Source: Paralvinella palmiformis
Lineage: Eukaryota > Annelida > Polychaeta > Terebellida > Alvinellidae
Direction of reading: 5' to 3'
Length of the DNA stretch: 64,000 nucleotides
NCBI GenBank assembly: GCA_025642065.1
Contig: JAODUP010000436.1
Location: 62,001 to 126,000, forward strand
Program-made: the position numbers and the translations under genes
In this document: positions 45,985 to 57,300 of the stretch, piece after piece
How the letters are laid out: each line of letters opens with the position of its first letter
How positions within the stretch are numbered: position 1 is the stretch's first letter
Notes under the pieces: generated by a model
Seen by the model: only the letters and a program-made list of their open reading frames with translations
Told to the model about the DNA's origin: nothing
Databases searched by the model: none

Positions 45985-45985
45985 C
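45930..45985. repeat. (TA)n(TG)n microsatellite
   Basis: 31 bp TA then about 25 bp TG; the same compound form as between the duplicated exons. Confidence 0.95.
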
Positions 45986-46629
45986 GTAGATGCCTTAAAA
46001 TTACGTTTACTATGAGAAGTTCTAGTGTTTTACTGGGGGACAGGGATACTTTGTACTCCAAGAATTAAACGGACCGAAAACATAAAATATTTAGACATAT
46101 ATGTACCCATGCGAATCTTTTCTACATCGATTTCTTCGAAAAAATATATTAGCTTTCTAAGCCAATTATTTTATTGTGTTTATCAATTAAAATGCTCCCA
46201 ACCTAACTCAACTGAACTGAAATTTATTTTCAATTTCTACTTACATATGCAAGCTATAATATAATCATAAAACATAATAATGTCAATGGAGATTGAAGGG
46301 GCAGTGTAGCTGAAGCTGTCTTACCACTGACCCCAACATGTGATATGTACAGTTTAATACATAACTGTAAAAAAGAACGGTGAAATAGGCTGAATGAAAT
46401 AGTTTGGGGCATACCAGATGAAAAGCGACAGGGTGATTGGACAAGAACGTCTCTTATTATAAGGTCAGGTCAGATAATGTTGTGAAGAAAAGGTAATACA
46501 GTACACCGATAAGTTGCGTGTTTCGTTTTGATAAAGATATCTTATATACATTTAATTTTGGAAAGCAAACTAGTTTCAAATCAATCTCTGCATCTTTTGT
46601 TAGAATAATTCACTGATCGAATTAGAATA

Positions 46630-47640
46630 TGATGATAATGTGGAACGTTTCAATTATTTCTTGAATAAACATTTGAGGTAATATTACACCACCTATTCCA
46701 TATAAGAGTGGCATCTGAACCGCAAAGGTCGAGTTACATCCCTCAATGTACATTTGGTGAGATTTTCTGGCCTGGTGATCTTCCTGGATTTCATAATTAA
46801 ACTTATAAGTTTTGTCAAAGGATATAAGTAATATATTAGATACATGGCCATGCATAAAAAACAAATATATTAGATACATGGCCATGCATATTGGATTCAT
46901 ACAGATCATTTAATTTCAGAATACTAGTTTCTTAAATAGTGGCTTAGTGTTACTGTTGTAATATACTCTGTTTGTAGTTCTTATGGCTCGTTTTTCGGAA
47001 GTTTTGTTTTATTAGGGGTGAAAGAGTTAGCACTCCACCAAACTAAGATTCCATATGAGAGATGAGGGTAAATTAGTGTATAATATAGCGTTTTAAAGAC
47101 TGTTTACTGATCTGATATTTTTGTTTTGCTTAATCATGAAGAGGGAATAATAAATCTTCTTATTGATTTGAGCTATGTGGGTTTTCCATGAATGTACCTC
47201 ATTAAGATGGAGGCCAAGGAATTTAGTAAAATTTTAATGAAATTTTATCGTATTTTAGTTAATGGTGTTCCGTTAATATACAGTTTTTTTTCAGTTGAAT
47301 TTGATTTAACAGGATGATTTGAGTTTCGTATCACTAAAAGGTTAGATTTTGTTGTTAAAGATATAGTCTATTTGCATAGAACCAATTAAATAATTGGTTT
47401 ACCTATACGTTTGCATTTCCGAATAAATTGCAATTAGATAAATACTGGGACGTGTCATCAGCTAAGGAGAGAATATTTCCGAGTGTGCACTTTGCAATAT
47501 CATTGACATATATTAGATATATAGTAGTGACCCCAAGATCGATCCTGGATGTACGTCACATTCTATCTTTTGCACATTAGATTTGTTGTTTATGAGATCG
47601 ATAAATTGTTTCCTGCTCTTCAATAGAGATCTTCTCATTT
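46630..47640 (-). pseudogene. Reverse transcriptase relic of a non-LTR retrotransposon (CR1/Jockey-like)
   Basis: Minus-strand translation gives, in order: RKQFIDLINNKSN; PGSILGSLLY (RT motif, near 47540-47575); SLADDTS, the catalytic block, at about 47448-47471; NQLFNWFYANRLYL; KFLGLHLNEVHSWKTHI; KIYYSLFMIKQNKNIRSVNSL; YPHLSYGI; and the end NYEIQEDHQARKSHQMY. Stops and frameshifts separate these pieces, so it is dead. A tandem copy of ATATTAGATACATGGCCATG lies at 46832-46890 within it. Confidence 0.75.
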
Positions 47641-48182
47641 TTGCTATGGACTTCAAAAACGATTTTCAGAAAAACTCAAAATAAATACTTTTTTAAATTT
47701 GATCCCTTTTTGCAGTACTGCTGGGCTCTATTGATAGGAGAGTTACCAAAAAGATTATTGAACGTTATGATGAAATTGTTTTGTTTATTTTAAGTCAAGC
47801 AGAATTCAGTGATGTTGCCTATCTTATACAAAGCCGCGTTCTTGTACAATAACTAATCTATAATTGTTGTACCACTTGATTTTTCTATTCCCTTCTTTCA
47901 ATATTTCATTAAAAATTAATCAATGCCAATGTCATGCCAATGACTGGCATGAGCATGGCATTGCTGATTGCGAATGAGATTGAGTGGAAAGCCGAAATGT
48001 TTGAAATAATAATTAATAATATTCGTCAAAATAAGTACATTTCTACGTGTATCTACTAAAATTACTAACATTTCAGAACGAGTTTATAGGTATATTAATA
48101 CATTCATTTATCCATATAACAATTCGATTACCAATTAAATTCTATAAATTATACTAGTAACGATTTCAGTGCCGAGTGATAA

Positions 48183-48219
48183 CCGGAAGTAGCCCAGACA
48201 AGTCGGCTAGGACTTCCGG
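48183..48219. promoter_or_regulatory. NDUFA10 core promoter: two inverted ETS/NRF-2 sites
   Basis: CCGGAAGT at 48183-48190 and its inverse ACTTCCGG at 48212-48219, 21 bp apart, 88 bp before the ATG. Paired GGAA sites bound by GABP/NRF-2 are a known feature of nuclear respiratory-chain gene promoters. No TATA box is seen. Transcription probably starts between 48220 and 48260. Confidence 0.6.
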
Positions 48220-48306
48220 CACGGACTGAAGGTTAGAAAAGTCGCCGTTTTAGCGGTGTTTTTCTTATTATTTGTTAAGAGCATTGTTGATCCTAGACTT
48301 AACAAG

Positions 48307-51300
48307 ATGCTGGCCGCCGGGTGCGTCCGGCTGGCTCTGTCCAGAGCTGCTCTAAAAGGCATGACCACGAATGGCTCAAGAATGATCGAAGTCGGCCCGA
48401 TGTACCTGCCAGTCGCCACTATGAAAGCTACCCACGGTGAGAAATATCCTTACATGGAACCCTATCCATACGAGAAGAAGGGCTATGGCTTCTACAAGAA
48501 GTTGGTCGACAGGACGGAAAGACGGCTGAATGAAAATAGCAAAGTCATTGCAGTGGAGGGCAACCTCGGTGTCGGGAAGCACAAGTTTGCCGAGAGGTTA
48601 GCGAGCGAGTTTGATTTGAAGGTTTTCCCAGCAACTCCAGAGTCTGTGGTATTCACTGTTAATGGTTTTGACTATCGAGAACTATCAGAAGTACTACCCG
48701 AAGGAGCCAAGCCCTACGACATGAAGAGTTTGTTTTCCGATCCACATCCTGAAAGGGGTCTGATAGGTCGTCTTCAGCTGTCATGGCTGAGAGCAAAATG
48801 TTCAACCTATGTACAAGCTCTGGCGCACTTATTTCATACAGGTAACACAAGGGTTACTATAACCTTAGTCGTGTTTTATTGTTATGTTTCTTTTGTGATC
48901 AACTAATGTTTAGCTTAATTAGTTATTTGTATCTGCTATAGTTTAATATGGCCACCTTAAAGTAATCAGTGGCAATAAAATAACCTACTCAACCATGTAT
49001 TTAAATCATGTGCAGGGTAAGAAATGAGCTCACAATCTTAACCAGCCAGGAGAGCTGTTATAGTTTGAATTATGATATTTTGTCAAAACGTTTTTTCATC
49101 TCAGAAGCTTTTAAGCATCTCTTGATTTCATTCATCATACCATTATCAATATTTTTTATTGTTTATTTTATTTAATCAGTATCTTCATGTTGACAATGCT
49201 TGTCACTGGACAGGGCACTTTTACAGTACTGCTGATAGTGTACTATTCTGCGTATCTCAATGGGGTTCAAATCACGGTGTTTACCTATTTCTGTGAGAAG
49301 TCTCCTCTGATCAAATCATTTCTATGCAAAATAACTTCTTGAAACATAGGTGGGTGCACCAAAAGTAGATACTACTACATCCATGACTAGGAGAAAATAA
49401 ATTACGTTGTTTTATATGTGAAAAACTGACATTACAATTTAATCTTTGCTAATATTTTGAGTGAATCATTACAGTGAACTGCTGATCTTCTATTTCGTAA
49501 CTGTCAAAGAAATAAGACATGGGGTCAATATTGGAATTGATTTAAAAAAAATTGAATTGAAGTTTCGTGCCAAAAAATTAAATCCTAATTAATTTACCAT
49601 TTAATTTTTTGATTCAGAAATATTTCTTCCATGACAATCCTACTTGGAATATAAACTACTCGGAGTAGGTACTCATTGTAATAATTAGTAGGTAAAAAAA
49701 GAGTCAGTCAAATTGGAATTACTAAATTTGATGTGGCTAGAAATAGTATTTAATCTTTAGTAAATAATTTTACTTATTTAACATATTGATTTATGAAACA
49801 ATACTAGTATCAGTTATGCTCACAAACACCAATAAATTATCCATAAATTTTATACATTCAACTATAATCGGGAATAAATTAAAAATAGGATGACTTGGTG
49901 GTTGAATACATGTTTGAGCCAAGTCCAGTTGTCAATATTAAAAATTATTTATGTTCCATATACAAAATGAGACCTGTAATAGGTTATATTTTCTTGTTTG
50001 TCTAACTGTAAAAGTTGACAGTAAAATAAGTTGAGAGTCTTTTGGTACTTGGAGAAAAAAAATATCAGGCCATTACATTAACAGCAGATTTCCTATCATT
50101 TACCAATAAAATTAACACTCATCCCACAGCTCAGTGACCACCAGGCATGAAAGGTATGATCTTTGTTTACTTTTCAACTTGGCGGCTGGTCAGCTTCTTC
50201 ATCGCCGTGGGTCTACCAGTGACTTAGCTAATCTGGTCTGTCAGTACATTTAGGAACATGAGAACTGCTACCCAACTACTAATACTATACTGGAGTTATA
50301 TTTATCAGCTAATCATGGATCGAGATTAGGCTACATTGTGGTACTGTTATCTTAGGGCCACAGCTTTAAAAAAACTATTGCCATCATGTGATAATGAAAA
50401 CAAAATAAGAAAAATTATGAAAGCTCTAAGCGAGTTTGATGATTTATTCTATCTTGGCAAATAGAATTCCCGGCCTAGTAGACAGACAATGGTTTGTTAT
50501 GTACAATTTGCATAGGTCATAATATGTTATCAAACAATATGCCCAAAAATCAGGGCAAGTGAATTTTGGGGCAGTGCAGGTGGATTTTGGGGCCCACTTG
50601 CCCGTAATGGCCTGTATATGCAAAAGTAGTATTGATTAGGAAGGGTATTAAATGAGAACATGATAGAGTTTCAGGTTGGGTCTGCTTCTACTAGTTCTAG
50701 ATTGATATTGTTACCTTATTGTTTGTTACAGGTCAGGGTGTTGTTGTTGTGAGATCTCCATTCGGTGACCATGTCTTTGCTGAAGCCATGAGAGAGATGG
50801 GTTGGCTGACCAAGAATTGTACGTCAAGTTACATTATCTTCTATGTAGCAGTTCCACGGCTAAAATGTCAAACAGCATGAACTTATTTAATAATTTTGGT
50901 GATGATCTGCATTGTGTGTGTGAAGGTGATACAATAAACGCAGTTGTCACTGAAGTTCTAACAAGTTAACATTATTATTATTATTACAGATATGCCTTTT
51001 TACAATGAAATACGTGAAGCGGTGTTGGCCGAACTGCTCAGACCTCATCTGACAATTTATTTGGATGCCCCTGTCACCACCGTGAAGGAACGATTAAAAG
51101 GACGAAATAATGTAATTGTTGTACTTTTTCTTCTGTGGCAAGACGCCCATTTTGAAACTTGCTTCCTCTGCTTGGGATAATAGATCTCAGTAATTACTCA
51201 TCTAGATTATGTAGCACTCATCAAATAATGGTCACACAAAATAACATTAAAGTAGAGCTTATTATAATTTATAATCAACTAAGAGCTGAACTAACCAGCT

Positions 51301-54300
51301 TAGAATATCTTATTTAAACATGTGCTTTTCTATTATTTAATTTTCAAATTAGGATTCTTAACTAACATGATACATCTGGTTGACCAATTCCTTCTATTAG
51401 GAGAAGAATTGTATAAAAGGAAACATTTTCTAATGAATATGTACAGGGTTGTTTTCTACTGTAAAATACATTGTAAAAAAACTATTATTCAGACCATTTA
51501 GGCTTATAAAAACCTGTTTTTGACAAGATGGTGTTGAAAACCTGTCACAATCTCCATCTAAGGTAGTTTTTTATGTTGAAAACTGACAAATTGATGAGTT
51601 ACTGATCCAAAAGGAACTATGTTTGAAGACATACTGATGGAATCAGTTATTTATTGCATATTTTCCATGAGTAGATCACTTGCACCATCACAATCTATAA
51701 TAATTCAGCCAATCTCGGGGTTGGAAAAAATCAGATGTTTTTATTTAAACATAATTTATTTGCCACATTTCTTGCATTTTGTCCCACTTTCCCCACAACT
51801 TTAGTCTTATCAATGTATAACCATCCTGTTTTCTGCCAGCATTTGTGAAGTTGATAAGTATCAATATATACTGATAAATTACCAGCTGTAAATTGTGCAA
51901 TACTATAGTCTCAAAAGTTGCATAGTCAGGTTTTGTTTCTGGTATATTTATATATTTAGCATGAGATAACTATCAATATTGAATTTATGTGAATGCTCAC
52001 CCTATATACCCATCCTGGCTAAACACTGAGTGCTTAACATTAACTTGGTGATCCCCTGAATGAATAGAAAAGATGTAACTTCGTGTATCAGATCAACCCC
52101 AAATTCATCCAGTTTACCACATTGAAACAGAGGGGCTTAACTTGACACCTACTGTGTTGATCTCCAAAGTTCATCCCAAATATAGATTTAGGGGAATTGT
52201 CACTGAATAATACGACTTGTTAGACTACATGGGGGCTGAAATCTAATTGCATTTCAATTCTAAAGGTATGAAAATAATTATCTAGCATAAGTAACAACTG
52301 ATTTTAAATAACATTTAATTTTTTGTATGAATAAATTAAAGTTAATCGTTAAATGTATGTTTACAAAATAATAATCAATAAAAATAAATGTAATAATCAT
52401 GAAGATGAAATTAGTCACAAAACTTCAATAAAACATACCTTTTTTTTAAATAAATTGAAACATGATTTTTTACATTGATTTAAAGCAAACAACTCTCCAG
52501 CCATTGAGAGACTATTTTTCCTTGGTCATGTGACATGATTGAATAATCTTATAATCCCTCGATATAATACAATTTAAAGATAATTATAGTTATTACCTAT
52601 ATTATTAGATGATGTGGGATCGGGGGGTGGATTCAACATTGTTGATGTGGATATCCGGGATAACCTGATGTTTTACGGCCACTTTTGTGCACTCCTAGAT
52701 GGTTAGACACTTGGCATATATTTAAGAAATAGATCATGTATATATCAATTAACAGTTGTATGAAAAATTAGAAAAAACACATTCTGTCGAAAAACCTATC
52801 TTTGACTGCCAAATAAAATCTGCAGTGTCAAACATCTGTCAATCATGCCTGTATCAATTTCAACATCTTATACCTATAAATACACTGCAATTCCCTTGTC
52901 ATTGACCAGTTACTGGAATGTTGTGCATGTTTAAATGAACAACACTGGTAAAGAATTGTTTTATTGTGCAATAAAGTATCTTGTTTATTTAAATATATTC
53001 ATTAAGTAATTATAACTTTGTACCGTAGCCAGCAGAAGTCGGCTCAAGGAATCTGACAGATAAATATCTGATGACACTGGAACATACATACAGGATGTCA
53101 CATCTTCCAAAAATGAGGTAGTTTTTTTAATAATTTAATGTTATTGGTAATAGATTTTGTTACATGTTTGTGTTGGTACACATTTGTTTGTGTGGCTATG
53201 TTATTTGTTTGTGTTTTACAGGGAAAGTGGTGAAGTGGTTGAAATAGACTGGGAGGTAGAAGGAGATGATCTTGACATGGATGCCGTAAGTATTTGTGTT
53301 CTAGTTTTATGCTAAGCAGAACTCAAGATATCACATGCTCTCAGAAGATCCGTGTTTGAACAGAATCCTAGAGTGGGATCGGGGGATGGAAACGACATTG
53401 TTGATGTGGATATCCAGGATAACCTGAAATATGTATAAAAAAAGGTTTTTGACAAACATACATTTAAAAAAATAGTAGAAATTTGGTAAAATGTGTGTAA
53501 AAAAAATAGTTGAAATTTGGTAAAATGTTGTGTGTAAAAAAATAGTTGAAATTTGGTAAAATCTTGTGTGTAAAAAAATAGTTGAAATTTGGTAAAATCT
53601 TGTGTGTAAAAAAATTGTTGAAATTTGGTAAAATCTTGTGTGTACCAAAACCTGGCTAACAAAACCTTTTTCTAGTTCCTATGTAATCACTTTTAAAGTA
53701 ATATAATATAGAGGCAACCTAGTATGCATATGCACAGACCTAGTATTGATAAAGTCTTAATATTTATGGGATTACATTCCCACTATTGTTTTGAGTTTAT
53801 AACTGCTTAATCATAATAATAATAATAAACTTCTATAGCACCAATATCCTTGAAGAGAATCGAGCTTGGTGGTCCATCTAGTACAGGGGCTAAGCAATCT
53901 CGTAGTCGGGGTATGATACAAAATTTGTCAGCAAACGATTGGAGGCAGTGAAAACTTCGGAGATATAGGTTTCAGGTGATGACAGAAAGAAACTATGCTA
54001 TACGATGACTTAACCTGCTCAGGAAATGAGTTCCAAAGAGTAGGGACAGCAACTGAAAAAACATCTGAAAACAGATGAACAGAGTTCTCTGGGCTTGGGT
54101 GCTAGGTTCTCCAGATGAAAGAGTTTGAAAAGCATTGGTACAGTTTGAAAATGATGCAAGATTGAACAGCGAGCCAATGAAGTGATTTCAGGAGTGGTAC
54201 AGAATGAGAAAACCGAGGAGACCGTGTGACAATGGTGAACCCTAGCTAAGGAGTTCTGAACACACTGAAGTTTTGCAATATCGTTAAATGTGATGTCATA

Positions 54301-57300
54301 AAGAAGAGTTGGATGATTGTTGTTTTATGGCCACTTTTGTGCACATGGTAGGCTACGTGAATCGAGCGACCTCCAAAGGTAATGAAGCAAGGTCAAAGAT
54401 GAAACAACCCTTCAGATATGCCCATGCCGAGATTCAAACTCGGATGGTAGTGATCTGTGGTCCAACGCTCAACCACTTACCAGTTAAACCACAGAGGCAC
54501 CCATAAAGTTGTAGGAATTAAGCCTACTGGTAATGAGTCCTGTAGCAATGGTTTTGGCGACTGAAAGAGAAATACCATAGGTCCCTGCCATTAAGCCGAG
54601 GTCGTTTTTACGCCTAAAATATCACGATTTATGATAGTACCATCCACTAAGCCGACCTAAAAATCTGAACTTTGCATCTAGATCTAGACGGCTGCTAAGA
54701 CACTGAACTGTTTTCTCCCTGATGACTGGATTTATTGACACTTAAATAGCACTGGTCTTTAAGCCTGACCCCCCAAAATAAGGGTCAAAATGTATCGGCT
54801 TAATGGCTGGGACCTACGGTATCATGTAGCAGCCACATGTCAGAGAAATAGGTTTTCTGAAATTAAAATTACTATCAAATGTAACACCGAGATTAGGTAG
54901 AGTGTGTGTTGCTATGATTAAGGATGGACATAGGGAAGAAACTAGTAAGTTTGCTGCGTTGTCTGGATGATGAAATGTGTTTTGTCTACATTGAGCCTAT
55001 GTCTGTTGTTTGTCATCCAGCCGGAGATATCACGGAGACAGTCACCTGGCTGTTCAAGGGAAAGATCAGTGTCTGTTATAGATATATATATGTATACTTT
55101 GGTGCCTTCTGCGTATAAATGATGGTCTAATTTGTGGCTGTGAATAAGATAGGTTAATTGGTGTGGTATACAAGGTAAACAGTAGTGGTCCAAGAACAGA
55201 GCTTTGAAGAAGGCAGCCAAACTGGCTCTGAAAAAAAATTCTTATTTGTATTGATTGAGACCTATTTGTTTATAATCAGAATACTATTATTTACTGGTTA
55301 CCACAAGACACTGTTAAAAGGAAAGTAAATCTTTGATTTTTTATACTTAAGTATTTTTAAATGCTGATTACGCATTTTACAAAAAACATTGCATTTTGTG
55401 CCACTCTATGAAGGCCCCGGAGGAAGTCTTTGTAATACTAATATAATTAAATGGATTGTTTGTTTCTAGCTTTTGTAAAACAGACATGATAGTTGAGAAA
55501 TGGGTAAAATATTATCTACATCAGTTTTGAAGATATCAGATATCAACATGTTGTGTTACAAGAATCTATATTTTAACTGATTAACTTATTTTTGATATAA
55601 ATCAGGTCCGGCTTTAAAGCCATTAATGGTCAGTGCTCTCTGTGTGTTACTCTGTTTCTTGTCGGTACGTTTTAACTTTTGATGGTTACATTTATTTTCA
55701 GATTGCGGAAGAGATTGCCGAGATCAAACTGGAGGGAGAAGATAACGAGGACCTGAAGTTCCAGGACTGGACGAGGCTAAATGAAGATAGGATGATAGCT
55801 ATTAGAGGAAGGTCAGATCGTCTATTGATGTGTGTATGTCGAGGTAGCTCTGGAAACAGTGATGGGTTAAAAACTGAGGGGGTTCTTGGTTTGAATCTCG
55901 GCGTAGCCATATCTAAAGGGTTGTTTCATCTTTGACTTCGCTTCATTAGCTTTGGAGGTCGCTCGGCCCATTTAGCCTACCATGTAAACAAAAGTGGCCG
56001 TAAAACATCAATCATCATCGGATCCTTCGTTTCAATCCACTATTCAGGCTTAATGGTTTTTACAATACCTGGTTAAATGAGATGCATCATTATGAGTTAT
56101 TAAACACGTTGTTAAGTGTGTGGTAGGAGACATTATGAGATTAATTGTATAATGATTGAAACAAGAGAGCTATCAGTTTTACGTGAAGACAGTAAATATA
56201 CTTTGTTTGTGAGGTATGACTTTATTAAGCAAATTCTAATAATTTAAAGGAACAGTTCACTCTCAGATATTGATAATATGACTTAAATTTGTAATGCTTA
56301 TAAACTCAGAATCCCACAATACTATTGATCAACTACCTGATATCATAGATATAAGGAAATAATCCAAAGTATTACAGCTTCCTCCAGTGCCAAAATATTT
56401 GGTCGGAAGGAGAAAAGTCACGTGCTCTGAGGTCAGGTAGCTCACTCCATCCGGATCAAGTTGGATTACAGATGCTCTTGCACAGCCATCCTTGTGAACT
56501 TTCCTCCCCGTTGACTCAACCTAATGTAGCTACTGTTAACTGATGCAGTTGTCAGTTCATTTACTAACAGCTTGGTATATGCTTTGCGTTACGAGAATAT
56601 AAAACAGTCCTCATAAGGGATTTAATTTCTTTATGTTTTTACTGTATTTATACTGTAATATCGTAAACACACTTTTATTATGAAATTATATACTTGGCTA
56701 ACAGTTGTTTACATATTGCTATAACTGGGTCATACAAACAACTTTTACCAAGTGACACAAGACTTCAGAAGCATCCATTTTATGTCTGGCTTCAAAATGG
56801 TGGCAGCCACAAGTGAATTATAGGCGATTCATCAGCAATTTGAACCGGATTATTTGACACGTGGTTGATCATGTTCATGTTTTGGCATCATTTAAAATTT
56901 ATGTGAGCACATTTGAATCAGACCTAGAAACTGTCCCTTTAAACCATCATTTTGGCACACATCTTTGTTTGGCTAGACATGAATGGATGGTTTTGTGTTC
57001 TAATAGAAGTGTTGATATGACTGATCAGTTGTTAAGTCAATAATTAATGTAATAGTTACAGCAATAGCAATAATGACTGATGTTTTGACACCCCAACAAC
57101 AGTAATCACGTTTGTGAAAGATGAACACCAGTAAACATTGTGAAATAAGATCACCAGTTAACAAATTTGTTCATACACTTTCAGTTATGGTAACGACTCA
57201 CGGCTGGATTGGTTTTTCGGTGCTCGCTATCCTCACGATTGTCAGGAGATATTGTACGATCCAGATTCTGCTGAAGCTATAGATAAAATTATACGTGAGG

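Larger units (their letters stand above)
44442..48180. other. Intergenic region between the TEX12-like gene and NDUFA10
   Basis: Apart from a 51-bp tandem repeat (45312-45497), a TA/TG microsatellite (45930-45985) and an antisense LINE relic (about 46630-47640), nothing is recognised. No AATAAA is close behind the stop at 44441; ATTAAA near 44741 is a possible poly(A) signal. Confidence 0.6.
53813..55240 (-). pseudogene. CR1-like LINE reverse transcriptase relic, interrupted by a SINE and a TIR element
   Basis: Minus strand, in order: SSVLGPLLFTLYTT (near 55190); HSHKLDHHLYAEGTKVYI with the catalytic YADD changed to YAEG at about 55101-55120; DLSLEQPGDCLRDISGWMTN; LGVTFDSNFNFRKPISLTC; then a 245-bp TIR element (54575-54819); KTIATGLITSRLNSYN; then a SINE (54311-54504); LLYDITFNDIAKLQCVQNSL; later FSVAVPTLWNSFPEQVKSS; ending in a TTCTATAGCACC-type 3' terminus with an (ATT)n tail at 53813-53828. 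Frameshifts, stops and a lost catalytic residue show it is inactive. It lies antisense in NDUFA10 intron 5. Confidence 0.8.

Noticed and set aside
48256..48306. N-terminal extension of NDUFA10
   Set aside because: The upstream frame begins with GTG, not ATG, and the ATG at 48307 gives a typical targeting peptide.
53455..53648. CRISPR-like array of 36-bp repeats
   Set aside because: Units are directly adjacent without unique spacers, in an animal intron; it is a minisatellite.
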